Source: Candidatus Gastranaerophilales bacterium (GTDB taxonomy: Bacteria; Cyanobacteriota; Vampirovibrionia; Gastranaerophilales; Gastranaerophilaceae). Taken from it: a stretch of DNA of 52,256 nucleotides. The notes beneath the pieces were generated by a model that saw nothing but the letters and a program-made list of their open reading frames with translations, did not search any database and was not told where the DNA came from. The translations under genes were made by a program, and so were the position numbers. Positions 1 through 8,261 of this stretch are shown in pieces. How positions within the stretch are numbered: position 1 is the first letter of the stretch; each line of letters starts with the position of its first letter. The stretch spans positions 1-52,256 of the forward strand of contig CANPZB010000006.1 in assembly GCA_947588755.1 (NCBI GenBank), read 5' to 3'.

Positions 1-112
1 AACAAGTTCAGGATGACATGGGGTGTTCAGGGCATTTCGTGCAATTAAGATACTGAACCAATGCCACGAAATAAGATCCTGAAACGAGTTCAGCATGACA
101 TCACGGTTCAGG
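1..112. repeat. Dispersed CTGAA/TTCAG hairpin repeats, copies at left edge
   Basis: Two to three copies of the interspersed hairpin family that recurs near 27.8-29.6 kb and 34.6-34.9 kb. One is GATCCTGAAACGAGTTCAGC near 74, and a half copy sits at the very start. They lie downstream, on the minus strand, of the leader and promoter at 146-325. They would therefore be in the 5' part of a transcript whose prepilin-like gene is beyond the left edge. No protein gene is visible in bases 1-346 apart from the short leader ORF. Confidence 0.7.
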
Positions 113-145
113 ATGACAGAACGAGAACCCAATTTTTCGGGGCTT

Positions 146-178
146 AATAAAAAATCAAAAAATCGCCAAAACCTTTGG
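146..178 (-). terminator. Attenuator-like hairpin with T-runs, cassette copy 1
   Basis: On the minus strand the stem CCAAA-GGT-TTTGG is followed by two runs of six T. The stem is only 5 bp (perhaps extended by CGC/GCG across a bulge), so it would be a weak intrinsic terminator. It lies between the promoter at 298-325 and any downstream gene, which fits an attenuator. The same element recurs at 29757-29786 and 34969-34998. Termination is inferred, not shown. Confidence 0.45.
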
Positions 179-188
179 TATGAGCGGT

Positions 189-257
189 TTACCCCCCCCC
201 CGTTTGTGTGATTTTATACGTCACATGTAAGTTTTTCCCGCTCTTTTTCGTTACCAT
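189..257 (-). CDS. Leader ORF of prepilin cassette copy 1, interrupted at a G10 run
   Basis: A 22-codon ORF begins at an ATG about 41 nt after the -10 box and ends ITQTGGG-stop, where a run of ten G is followed directly by TAA. If the run were nine G, the frame would pass through and continue to KPLIPKVLAIF-stop, ending at 155. The same ending is found in the copies at 29763 and 34975. No strong Shine-Dalgarno is visible. The matching frame and C-terminus in the copy at 35009 argue that it is translated. It could instead be a non-coding leader in which the DNA is conserved for other reasons. Confidence 0.35.
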   Translation of the reverse strand: MVTKKSGKNLHVTYKITQTGGG

Positions 258-297
258 ATAATATTCTTATACCCTATTTTTTCGTTTTATAAACATG

Positions 298-325
298 ATT
301 ATATACTTTTCTTAACTTTTGTCAA
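298..325 (-). promoter_or_regulatory. Prepilin-cassette promoter, copy 1
   Basis: The minus strand reads TTGACA (325-320), a 16-nt spacer, then TATAAT (303-298). The block around the -35 (TCTTGACAAAA) and the 16-nt spacing are shared with the promoters at 29874, 33592 and 35123. It drives leftward transcription into the leader and off the window edge. Confidence 0.75.
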
Positions 326-346
326 GATAATCCTTTAAATCATTAT

Positions 347-1396
347 TCACTCAATATTCGACGAAAGACAAGCCTTTTCGTAATGTAAATGTTCATTTAA
401 GTTATTTATACGTGACATTACATCCTTAAACATTTCGATAGGCAAGCTTTGCTTACCGTCAGATAAAGCATTTTCGGGGTCATGGTGAACTTCTATCATA
501 ATACCGTCGGCTCCGACAATTAATCCCGCTTTTGCCATAGGCTCTATCAAATATCTTTGCCCCGTGCCATGACTCGGGTCTACAATTATCGGTAAATGAG
601 AATATTTTTTTATAACAGGTACCGAAGCTATATCCATTACATTACGTGTAAATGCACTGTCAAAACTTCTTATTCCGCGTTCGCATAATATTACATTCGG
701 GTTCCCGTTATACATAATATGTTCCGCCGCAAGTAAAAATTCTCTGACAGTACTTGCAAGTCCGCGTTTTAAAATAACAGGCTTACTTGATTTTCCGACC
801 GCATGCAAAAGCTTGAAGTTTTGAACATTCCTTGCACCGATTTGAAAAACATCTATATATTCATCCATTAATTCGATATCAGAAACGTCCATAACCTCGG
901 AAACAGTCAAAAGTCCCGTTTCTTCGGCAGCTTTTTTAAGATATTTTAAAGCTTTAAGACCATACCCGTCAAAATCGTAAGGTGAAGTTCTGGGTTTGAA
1001 AGCTCCGCCCCTTAAAAATTCACATCCGCATTCTTTTGCGGCATAAGCTACTTTCAACAAACCTTCGTAATCGTCTTCAACCGAACAAGGACCTGCTATC
1101 ACAACAGGTTTTGAACCGCCGCCGATTTTTACCCCGTTCGGAAATGATATTACTGTATCTTCCGCTTTTCTGTCCCGAGAAGCCAGTCTGAAAGGCTCTC
1201 TTATGATTTTAACTTCCTTTACTCCGTCAAAAGCTGCTATTCTTCCCGGAGTCAAAGTCGTTTTGTCACCTATAGCATCAATTACGGTATGGATTTCTCC
1301 CTGATTTAACCTGATATCAAATCCGTTATCTTTTAATAAATCTATTACTTTTTGTATTTGACCTCTGGCAGCGTTACGCTCCATTATTATAATCAT
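347..1396 (-). CDS. aroF: 3-deoxy-7-phosphoheptulonate synthase (DAHP synthase)
   Basis: Condenses phosphoenolpyruvate and erythrose 4-phosphate to DAHP, the first step of the shikimate pathway, in the cytoplasm. At 349 residues it has an N-terminal ferredoxin-like regulatory domain (about residues 1-90) and then the type I beta-barrel. Visible motifs are VIAGPCSVE, LRGGAFKPRTSPY, KRGL, VILCERGIRSF and IIVDPSHGTG, which contain the PEP- and metal-binding residues of the family. The start is supported by AGGAG seven bases before the ATG. The domain order matches the DAHP synthases allosterically inhibited by tyrosine or phenylalanine. The effector here cannot be told from sequence. Confidence 0.95.
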   Translation of the reverse strand: MIIIMERNAARGQIQKVIDLLKDNGFDIRLNQGEIHTVIDAIGDKTTLTPGRIAAFDGVKEVKIIREPFRLASRDRKAEDTVISFPNGVKIGGGSKPVVIAGPCSVEDDYEGLLKVAYAAKECGCEFLRGGAFKPRTSPYDFDGYGLKALKYLKKAAEETGLLTVSEVMDVSDIELMDEYIDVFQIGARNVQNFKLLHAVGKSSKPVILKRGLASTVREFLLAAEHIMYNGNPNVILCERGIRSFDSAFTRNVMDIASVPVIKKYSHLPIIVDPSHGTGQRYLIEPMAKAGLIVGADGIMIEVHHDPENALSDGKQSLPIEMFKDVMSRINNLNEHLHYEKACLSSNIE

Positions 1397-1466
1397 TACA
1401 AGTCTCCTGCGTTTTTATGTCACCGTATAATTTAATCTAACACAAAAATAAGTTTTAATAAATATT

Positions 1467-2063
1467 TTATCGACTTTTTATACTGTTCAAAAGTTCTTTG
1501 GCGGGATAGTATTCGGGTAAAATTTCCAAACAGCAATTTAGTGCATGCAAAGCGTTTTTCATATCGGATTTATCCAGATAAAAACCTGCGATTAAAAAAT
1601 GCAGTTCGGGGTCATTATAAAAATATTGCACCCCTCTGTCAAAAAAATATTTGGCTTGCTCTTTCAAATCGTTATTCCACAAAACTCTGCCCGTAAATTT
1701 GTATACTTCGGGATTTATGGGGGATAGATAATCGCAGTACCTGATTATTTTTTCCACATAATCACCTTTATAATATTTAATTAAAATATTCAAATCCGTT
1801 TCCAGAAAGTTTCTTATCATAAAATATGAAGGGTAATCCGAAGCCGTTCCTTCAATAAAGGAAATCATAATTAATGCCCATTTCGCTCTGACATCTTCCC
1901 GAGAAATTAAAGAAAAAAGTTCTTTTGCTTTTTCAAGATTATCTTCCAATAAAAATGTATATGCAGACTCAAGAATGTACCCTTTTTGGCTAAAAAATTG
2001 TTGACAGCCATTAATATCACCTGTCAACAACTTATTTTTAGCAATTTTATAATTTAAAATCAT
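1467..2063 (-). CDS. TPR-like helical repeat protein, cytoplasmic
   Basis: 198 residues with no signal peptide. The C-terminal half (about 120-190) has the alternating small/aromatic pattern of TPR helices, for example VYKFTGRVLWNNDLKEQAKYFFDRGV and a following PELHFLIAGFYLDKSDMKNAL. The gene starts 5 bp after the stop of the secreted TPR gene at 2069-3028, so the two are probably one transcript. Function is not recognisable. TPR folds usually mediate protein-protein contacts. Confidence 0.75.
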   Translation of the reverse strand: MILNYKIAKNKLLTGDINGCQQFFSQKGYILESAYTFLLEDNLEKAKELFSLISREDVRAKWALIMISFIEGTASDYPSYFMIRNFLETDLNILIKYYKGDYVEKIIRYCDYLSPINPEVYKFTGRVLWNNDLKEQAKYFFDRGVQYFYNDPELHFLIAGFYLDKSDMKNALHALNCCLEILPEYYPAKELLNSIKSR

Positions 2064-2068
2064 GTTAA

Positions 2069-3028
2069 TTAAAATCTGTTGTTATTATCATTACCAAAAT
2101 TCATATCAGGCATCATTGAATTGAGAATCATAGCCTGCATAAGTTTCGGGTCAATATTTTTACCGCTTTGAGCCTGTGCCATCATAAACGGAACCATATT
2201 CATTCCGTTGTTATTATTTCCCAGAAGCATGCTCATTTCGGCATATTGAGGATTCATATACATTTGTTGAACATCATAGGGTTGAACATTTATTGCCAAA
2301 CCCGCATTCTTCAATACATTTATTGCGTTGAGAATTTCTTGTTCATCAGGATTATTTGAAGCTATTTTTGTCAAGTCATCTATTTTTGATTTGCTGTTTT
2401 TGCTGTCAAATTTTCTTATTTTTTCAATATCTTTTCTTTCAAGAATTTCTTTTTTATTGATTGTATCCTGAAAGTTTTGTAGTTGTTTTTGTCTGACCTG
2501 ACTTTCGAGTTCCGGAGACAAGCCCGTACCGTACGGTGCATTGATAAACTTATCAAGTTCATCCATTTCTTCAACCGGTTTAGCTTCAGCCACAGGGTCA
2601 ACACATAACGGGCCGCCATTCAGGCAGTCACGACCTTTTGCCGCATAATCCGTTAAATATTTGTTCGGATGTAAGGCAATAACTTTTTCATAAGCTGCTA
2701 TAGCTTCCGATTTTGCCCCAACATGAGTATATGCCATGCCCATATAGTAATAAGCGGTTGCATTTGAAGGGTCTTTTTTAGTCAACGCAAAAAGCTCTTG
2801 CAAACAACCAGTATAGTTGTGATTTTTGTATTTTTGAATACCGCTTTTTAAATTCGGATTACTGATATATTTTGCCCCTTGTTCAATTTTTGTCTGCACA
2901 TCACTAACTTCCGAAGATGAATCAGTATTGTTTTGCAAATCCTGAGGATTTATCTGTTCCAAATCCGCTGCATTTGACATCAAGCCTAAAGCCAATAAAA
3001 TTATTGATATTAAAAGTTTATTTTTCAT
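2069..3028 (-). CDS. Secreted TPR-domain protein
   Basis: 319 residues. The N-terminus has a positively charged start, a hydrophobic stretch (about 5-18) and SNAAD, a good signal-peptidase I site near residue 21. Two TPR units are clear at about 65-125 (NATAYYYMGMAYTHVGAKSEAIAAYEK). The C-terminal 80 residues are rich in Met, Gln and Asn, with low complexity. The start has AAGGA upstream. It is the first gene of a two-gene unit with the TPR gene at 1467. The role is unknown; an envelope scaffold is one possibility. Confidence 0.8.
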   Translation of the reverse strand: MKNKLLISIILLALGLMSNAADLEQINPQDLQNNTDSSSEVSDVQTKIEQGAKYISNPNLKSGIQKYKNHNYTGCLQELFALTKKDPSNATAYYYMGMAYTHVGAKSEAIAAYEKVIALHPNKYLTDYAAKGRDCLNGGPLCVDPVAEAKPVEEMDELDKFINAPYGTGLSPELESQVRQKQLQNFQDTINKKEILERKDIEKIRKFDSKNSKSKIDDLTKIASNNPDEQEILNAINVLKNAGLAINVQPYDVQQMYMNPQYAEMSMLLGNNNNGMNMVPFMMAQAQSGKNIDPKLMQAMILNSMMPDMNFGNDNNNRF

Positions 3029-3135
3029 ACCCGTATCCTTCTTATAATAGTATTTAATAATAAAATTTTTGAAATCAATCTTACAAAGTTATTATACAAC
3101 ATTTTTAAATAAATTCATAATGTAAATATATGAAA

Positions 3136-3717
3136 TTAATCATCATGCTTCAAAAATACATGACGTTTTTTGTATATGATTATATAAAACAGTATAACAA
3201 GAACCGTAACCGTAAGAATAATCCATTCAATATACTGTTTAAAAGTTTCACCGAAATACATCAAAACAAGGCTTACTATAAAAAATCTTAAACCGCGTCC
3301 GAAAAAACTTGCCGTGATAAATTTCCAAAAATTCATACTCAAAATTCCGCTGGCTATTGTAAAAATTTTATAAGGAACAGGAGTAAAAGCCGAGAAAAAT
3401 ACGGCAAAAGAACCGTATTTGTTATACATTCTTTCGACGCTTTCGAACTGTTCTTTTTTATTTCTGAACAAAAAGTTAAACACCGGTCTGCCGCCCCAAA
3501 AACCTATGTAATACCCGATTACTCCGCCGAATGCCGAAGCTATGGTACATATTAATGCGTAATAAAGTGCCTTTTGAGGCTTAAGTAAATCCATTGTTAT
3601 TAACAAAAAATCAGGCGGAGGAACAAGGAAAAAACTTTCAACAAAAGAGTTCAATGCCAAACCTTGCACACCGTGATTTTGAAATAAATTATTCATCCAG
3701 ACTATTAAATTGTGCAT
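3136..3717 (-). CDS. VTT-domain (DedA/YqaA-type) inner membrane protein
   Basis: 193 residues with several membrane segments and the SNARE-associated/VTT pattern. Features are a re-entrant region near FLVPPPDFLLI, a GGVIGYYIGFWGG motif, and PVPYKIFTIASGILSMNFWKFITASFFGRGLRF. Family members act in membrane lipid handling, such as undecaprenyl phosphate or phospholipid flipping. YqaA-like members are the closest by length and the short N-terminus. GGGG lies upstream of the ATG. The substrate is not known. Confidence 0.85.
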   Translation of the reverse strand: MHNLIVWMNNLFQNHGVQGLALNSFVESFFLVPPPDFLLITMDLLKPQKALYYALICTIASAFGGVIGYYIGFWGGRPVFNFLFRNKKEQFESVERMYNKYGSFAVFFSAFTPVPYKIFTIASGILSMNFWKFITASFFGRGLRFFIVSLVLMYFGETFKQYIEWIILTVTVLVILFYIIIYKKRHVFLKHDD

Positions 3718-3784
3718 AAATATATCCCCACAAAATACCTGTTTAAATATAACATAAAAAAAAATTATTGTTAAAAAACTCAGA

Positions 3785-3982
3785 TTATTTTTTCTTTGAT
3801 TTTATTGCATTTTTTATGGCAAAGTAACCGGTAATAAGGTAAATCAGTATTACTTTGGGCAAATATTTTGATGAGGTATTTGAGTCGGTGCAGTATATCA
3901 ACACAAACGGAAATAAAATTATTATCAGAGTTGCCAGTGTTACTAATATTGTGTCAACTACTTTATTGTTATCTTTTTTCAA
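3785..3982 (-). CDS. Small two-helix membrane protein, start uncertain
   Basis: 65 residues with two hydrophobic helices (about 11-30 and 42-57) and a lysine-rich end. The only in-frame start here is TTG, without a Shine-Dalgarno. A strong AAGGAG-ATG lies 19 bases upstream (ATG at 4001) in a different frame. From it one reads MSEKNFFEKR-stop across a run of seven T. Removing one T would fuse the two into MSEKNFLKKDNNK and so on. The gene is either expressed by slippage, freshly frameshifted, or affected by a sequencing error in the homopolymer. Confidence 0.55.
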   Translation of the reverse strand: MKKDNNKVVDTILVTLATLIIILFPFVLIYCTDSNTSSKYLPKVILIYLITGYFAIKNAIKSKKK

Positions 3983-4036
3983 AAAAATTTTTCTCAGACA
4001 TTTAAAACTCCTTTTTTTTAAATCCTTAATATCTTA

Positions 4037-4621
4037 TTATGAAATATTGGTTGCGACAGCTTTATGAGCATTCATAGAGAATTTGCATCCGCAGTAATTT
4101 TGCCTGTATAAATTCATTTCTTTTGCAATAGCATTAGTTTTTAAAAACCCGTCTTTTTTCTTGAAATTTTCATCATTGAAAACAAGATTTAATTCTTGGG
4201 CAGCGGCTTTACCTGCAGAAGAAACTCTTATAAAATCCTTGTGCGGACTTACGGAAATCGTTGTCGTAAATTCCTCAATTCCTAATTCATGTGCTTTTTG
4301 TGCGGTTTTACTCAAACGTAATTTAAAACACACATCACATCTTTTACCTTTTTCCGGCTCGTTTTCAAGTCCTTTAACTTCATTAAAAAATTCATCTGGG
4401 TTATAATCTTCTAAAATCAACTCAACTCCCAAATTTTCGCATAAAGTTTTTTCCGCCTCAAGCCTTTTGTTATATTCTTCCTGCGGGAAAATATTCGGGT
4501 TATAAAAATACACAATAACCTCATATCCCGCATCTTTTAGCATTGATACGGGATATCCCGAGCAAATTGCACAGCATGAGTGCAATAAAATTCTTTTTTT
4601 GCTATTTTCTTTCTTCTGCAC
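4037..4621 (-). CDS. queH: Epoxyqueuosine reductase QueH
   Basis: 194 residues. Reduces epoxyqueuosine to queuosine in tRNA, the last step of Q biosynthesis, and is the cobalamin-independent alternative to QueG. Visible cysteine clusters are HSCCAIC near residues 14-20, RCDVCF in the middle, and YRQNYCGC near the C-terminus. These match the iron-sulfur and metal-binding cysteines of the family (formerly DUF208). The gene overlaps the end of the VKOR-DsbA gene by 20 bp, so the two are probably translated from one message. Confidence 0.93.
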   Translation of the reverse strand: MQKKENSKKRILLHSCCAICSGYPVSMLKDAGYEVIVYFYNPNIFPQEEYNKRLEAEKTLCENLGVELILEDYNPDEFFNEVKGLENEPEKGKRCDVCFKLRLSKTAQKAHELGIEEFTTTISVSPHKDFIRVSSAGKAAAQELNLVFNDENFKKKDGFLKTNAIAKEMNLYRQNYCGCKFSMNAHKAVATNIS

Positions 4622-5804
4622 CTTGTTTAATCAAAAGTTCTTTGTATTCACCGTATTTTTTAATACCCATGCTTGCTTCGCCGTTAATAACGGTAGCAGG
4701 TGTACCGTTTATTCCTTTTGAATAAGCTTCGCGGATATTATCTCTAATTTCCCGTGAAACTTCACTGCTTTGAGCATCTTCCCGTAATTTTGCGATATCA
4801 AGCCCGAGTTTTTCAGCTAATTTTAAAACTTCCTGTTCGTTTTTAGGCTTTTTATCAAACAAAGCCGTATTCATATCCCAAAATTTACCTTGTTTTTCAG
4901 CGGCAAGAGCATATCTTGCTTCCATACATGAACCCTCATGGAAAGGACTTTGCAAATATCCGTTGCATTCGGTGTCAAGCGGAAGGTTTTTATGTATTAT
5001 ACGAATTCCCCGCAATTCATGTGCCAGCTTATGTATCATAATATTATGAGCACGGCAAATCGGACACTGATAATCGGAATAAACATAAACGGTTATTTTT
5101 GCATCGCTGTCGCCCAGAATGTTTCCCGAAACTTTATATTTATTTGATTTTGCCTTTACAAATTCATTAAACTGAGATGAATTCTTCACTTGCGGAGTAA
5201 GCACATTAGAAACACTCGTATACACAAGCAGTGAAGCAAAAGCAAGCACTACTATAATAAAGGCAACTAAATATTTCTTTATTTTTACGGCAGCCCAAAA
5301 ATCCAAAAAGCTTTGTTTAAAAGATTTTATAAATCCGCCGTTTTTAAAATCCGCCGCAACCAGTGCTATAAAGAAATTTATTATGTAAGTGAATGCACAA
5401 AGTACACATAACTTATGAATGTCAAACAAACTTACACACAACAATATCATTGAAATGGTAAATGAAATTAATCCGAGTGATGCTATATAATCAAGAGGAT
5501 TTTTAAAGACCTCCATAAACTTAAACAGTTTGAAATTTTTTAACTTATCCGCAGTCAGCATGAGAAAAATAAACGAATAAAGAATCAGACCCCATACGGC
5601 AAGAGGTATACCGAAAAATTGTGATTCATTGGTCTTTGCGACACCGTCGCAATCGATAAATTCATTAACGGAACAGAAACTTGCCAGTGCATAAGGGTTA
5701 AAGTTCGCTTCATAGTATATAAAACAAAGTTTAATTGTCGTGATTAAGCCTATCAATGCCAATACAGCAATTGCAATTTTTTTTCTTTCCTGAGTCTTTT
5801 CCAT
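4602..5804 (-). CDS. VKOR-DsbA fusion, disulfide bond formation protein
   Basis: About 400 residues from an ATG at 5804 preceded by AGGAG; a longer ORF start at 5855 lacks this support. The N-terminal half is a vitamin K epoxide reductase-type membrane domain, with loop cysteines in FCSVNEFIDC and the redox pair CVLC. A linker helix leads to a DsbA/thioredoxin domain with active-site CPIC and a cis-Pro loop (GTPATVI). Such fusions oxidise exported proteins and pass electrons to quinone. They are typical of cyanobacteria and relatives. It shares an operon with queH. Confidence 0.93.
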   Translation of the reverse strand: MEKTQERKKIAIAVLALIGLITTIKLCFIYYEANFNPYALASFCSVNEFIDCDGVAKTNESQFFGIPLAVWGLILYSFIFLMLTADKLKNFKLFKFMEVFKNPLDYIASLGLISFTISMILLCVSLFDIHKLCVLCAFTYIINFFIALVAADFKNGGFIKSFKQSFLDFWAAVKIKKYLVAFIIVVLAFASLLVYTSVSNVLTPQVKNSSQFNEFVKAKSNKYKVSGNILGDSDAKITVYVYSDYQCPICRAHNIMIHKLAHELRGIRIIHKNLPLDTECNGYLQSPFHEGSCMEARYALAAEKQGKFWDMNTALFDKKPKNEQEVLKLAEKLGLDIAKLREDAQSSEVSREIRDNIREAYSKGINGTPATVINGEASMGIKKYGEYKELLIKQGAEERK

Positions 5805-5921
5805 AAATATTTCTCCTGTCAAACCCATTTTACACTTTATAAACTCATAAATCAATAGAAGAAAGTAGAAATAAAAATTTATTCCTTATGGGGATATTAT
5901 TTTGATTTTATTATAAAAATG

Positions 5922-5950
5922 TTGAATAAAATATATATTTATGCTAAATT
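5922..5950 (+). promoter_or_regulatory. Promoter of the GspE-N-like gene
   Basis: TTGAAT, a 17-nt spacer, then TAAATT, ending about 28 bases before the ATG at 5978. That ATG also has a GAGG ribosome site. Confidence 0.5.
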
Positions 5951-5977
5951 AAGAATAAGAGTTTTTAATGAGGTTAT

Positions 5978-6727
5978 ATGAAAAACAATATATATGAATT
6001 ATTTTTAAACAAAGTCCTAAATATGCCTCTTTGGATAAAGCAAGCTTTGTATTTGAAGTTGACGCAGGAAATGACTGATAATTGCTGTATTAACTCTCTT
6101 AATTCAAATCCTCAGGATGTTTTTTCCGCATACAAGCCCACTCTTACCTTCAAGGGGAAAACGGAGCTTTTGGAAAGAAAATGCGGACTTGATATAAATA
6201 TATATAATTTTCTGGAATGTTGTGCCAATAACTATTCCATACTTGAAATTTCCGTAAATACCTTCCTCTCAATGGAAGAAGTTGCCAAGCATTATGAACT
6301 TTGTTTGGAACAAAATTTTATAAAAGCTCCGGAATCCAAAGAAATTGCGGCAATGGCAGGATTTATAGCGGGCAAGTACCGTATAGGAGAATATTTTAAA
6401 CAAAAAGGTATGCTTGATGTTGACCAGCTTCAAAAAGCCATTATAAATTATAAAAGCACGCTTTCCAGTGATGAAAATATAAAGTTCGGCGATATTTTGG
6501 CACAGCTTAATTTTGTTAATCCCGAAGAAATGAAAGCTTTATTAATTTTGAAAGAAGAATCCAAAAAACGATTTATTCTTGATTACAATAATATTCCGAA
6601 ACCTGCACCTGTTTCCGCAGACGAAAAAGAAGGGTTACTCAAGGAAATATCTTCATTGAAAGAAGAAAATAAAAAACTTAAACAAAAACTGCTTCAACTT
6701 CTGGAAATGGTGAAAAGAAATGGATAA
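5978..6727 (+). CDS. Unknown protein with GspE N-terminal-like domain and coiled coil
   Basis: 249 residues. Residues about 125-205 (YRIGEYFKQKGMLDVDQLQ, then FGDILAQLNFVNPEEMKALL) resemble the paired helical repeats at the N-terminus of type II secretion / type IV pilus ATPases (MshEN-like), which bind nucleotides such as c-di-GMP in some proteins. No ATPase domain follows. The last 35 residues are a Lys/Glu/Leu coiled coil. GAGG precedes the ATG. Its end overlaps the asparaginase gene by 8 bp. A regulatory or scaffold role is an inference. Confidence 0.7.
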   Translation: MKNNIYELFLNKVLNMPLWIKQALYLKLTQEMTDNCCINSLNSNPQDVFSAYKPTLTFKGKTELLERKCGLDINIYNFLECCANNYSILEISVNTFLSMEEVAKHYELCLEQNFIKAPESKEIAAMAGFIAGKYRIGEYFKQKGMLDVDQLQKAIINYKSTLSSDENIKFGDILAQLNFVNPEEMKALLILKEESKKRFILDYNNIPKPAPVSADEKEGLLKEISSLKEENKKLKQKLLQLLEMVKRNG

Positions 6728-7679
6728 CACCAGACCTGAACTTTTGGTAAAATATGTCAGAAACGGATTAATCGAGCAATGGCACTATGGTTTTGTAATG
6801 CTTGCGGATAAAATAAAACCCTTTGATTTTAAAGGCGATGATAACAATTATCCGTTTTATTTAAGGTCCTGTGCCAAACCTTTGCAGGCATCATTAATAA
6901 TTGATTACGGGCTTGATAAATATTATGACATGACATCTGCCGAAATAGCTCTGTGCTGTTCTTCACATGCCGGTGAAGATATTCATACGGAAACGGCAAA
7001 AAATCTTTTAAAAAAAATCGGACTTGACAAAAAATATCTTAAATGCGGATTTCATAAACCGCTTTCGCAAACGGTACAGAAAAAACTTATCCTTGATAAT
7101 AAAAAAGAAAATATTTTTCATAACAACTGTTCCGGTAAACACATAATGATGCTTGCCGCTTGCAAAATAAAAAACTGGGATTTAACGGACTATGATAATC
7201 CCGTACACCCTTTGCAGCAAGAAATTAAAAAGAAAATATACGATTTGTGCAACATCGGAAAAAACTCGCCGCAATATCCGATGACAAAAGACGGTTGCGG
7301 AGTCCCGATTTATTCAATGCCTTTAAGAAATATGCTGAAAGGATATTTAAACCTTTTTTGCAATCCCGTATACGAAAAAATAACCTCCGCATTTATTGAT
7401 AACCCGTATATAATCGGCGGTGAAGGTCGTCTTGATACAAAAATTATGCAAAACTCAAAAAATTTGGTTGCAAAATCGGGAGCGGGCGGCTTGTGTATAG
7501 TTGTGAACATTGAAGAAGAAAAAGCCTTGGTCGTTAAAATTTGTGACAGTGATATGAAAGCCAGAGAAACCGTAATTCTGGATATTTTAAAAAATCTTCA
7601 CTGGGCTAATATAGAAAATCCCAAAGATATACTTACTCTCCACAATGAAAAAGTGGGAGAAATACTCACCTGTATTTAG
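6720..7679 (+). CDS. L-asparaginase II family protein
   Basis: 319 residues matching the asparaginase II family (AnsA-like, distinct from the L-asparaginase I/II of E. coli). Signatures are LRSCAKPLQA, ALCCSSHAGE, HNNCSGKHIMML, KDGCGVPIYSMPL and SGAGGLCIV. Members are thought to hydrolyse asparagine to aspartate and ammonia. The ATG lies inside the preceding gene (8-bp overlap), so translation is likely coupled. Its functional link to the upstream GspE-N-like protein is unclear. Confidence 0.87.
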   Translation: MDNTRPELLVKYVRNGLIEQWHYGFVMLADKIKPFDFKGDDNNYPFYLRSCAKPLQASLIIDYGLDKYYDMTSAEIALCCSSHAGEDIHTETAKNLLKKIGLDKKYLKCGFHKPLSQTVQKKLILDNKKENIFHNNCSGKHIMMLAACKIKNWDLTDYDNPVHPLQQEIKKKIYDLCNIGKNSPQYPMTKDGCGVPIYSMPLRNMLKGYLNLFCNPVYEKITSAFIDNPYIIGGEGRLDTKIMQNSKNLVAKSGAGGLCIVVNIEEEKALVVKICDSDMKARETVILDILKNLHWANIENPKDILTLHNEKVGEILTCI

Positions 7680-7682
7680 TAT

Positions 7683-8261
7683 CTAGTATTCAATACCTTT
7701 TCTGGCTGCAATTCCTGTATCCCAGTAATGCTTAACAGGCTTAATTTCCGATACAAGATGAGCCAATTCGGTTATTCTCGGGTTTGCATCACGACCTGTT
7801 AAAACAATTTCCATCTGTTCGGGTTTATTTTTTAAAACCTCGACAACTTCGTCAATATCTATAAGCCCCAATGATATTGCTATGTTTGCTTCATCCAGAA
7901 TAACCATGTTGTATTCGTTGTTTAAAATCGCTTTTTTTGCAACAAGCCAGCCTTTCTGAATAGCTTCTTTGTCCTTTTCATTAATATTATTACTGTAAAC
8001 AATTCTGTCCAGTCCCGCCTGAATTATTTTAAGATTGTTTTTAATCATCGGCGACAAATTTTGGAAGGAAATTAATTCTCCGTAATCGTTACCGCCTTTG
8101 GTAAACATAATCAAGAGAACTTTCCAATTTCTTCCCAAAGCTCTCATTGCAAGCCCCAATGAAGCGGTTGTCTTGCCTTTACCGTTTCCGGTATAAACCT
8201 GAATATATCCGTGTTCTGCCCAGTTCGGATTTATTAAATTGTTGTGTTCTTCATAATTCAT
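7683..8261 (-). CDS. cobO: Cob(I)alamin adenosyltransferase (CobA/CobO type)
   Basis: 192 residues from the ATG at 8261. Transfers the adenosyl group of ATP to cobalamin, making coenzyme B12. The P-loop is YTGNGKGKTTASLG near residue 25, followed by LDEANIAISLGLI and a C-terminal IKPVKHYWDTGIAARKGIEY, all typical of the family. A longer ORF begins at 8309 but would overlap the divergent cyclo-ligase. The chosen start has a -10-like TATACA (minus strand, 8273-8268) exactly 6 nt upstream and no Shine-Dalgarno, so the mRNA is probably leaderless. No cobalamin riboswitch is present. Confidence 0.9.
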   Translation of the reverse strand: MNYEEHNNLINPNWAEHGYIQVYTGNGKGKTTASLGLAMRALGRNWKVLLIMFTKGGNDYGELISFQNLSPMIKNNLKIIQAGLDRIVYSNNINEKDKEAIQKGWLVAKKAILNNEYNMVILDEANIAISLGLIDIDEVVEVLKNKPEQMEIVLTGRDANPRITELAHLVSEIKPVKHYWDTGIAARKGIEY

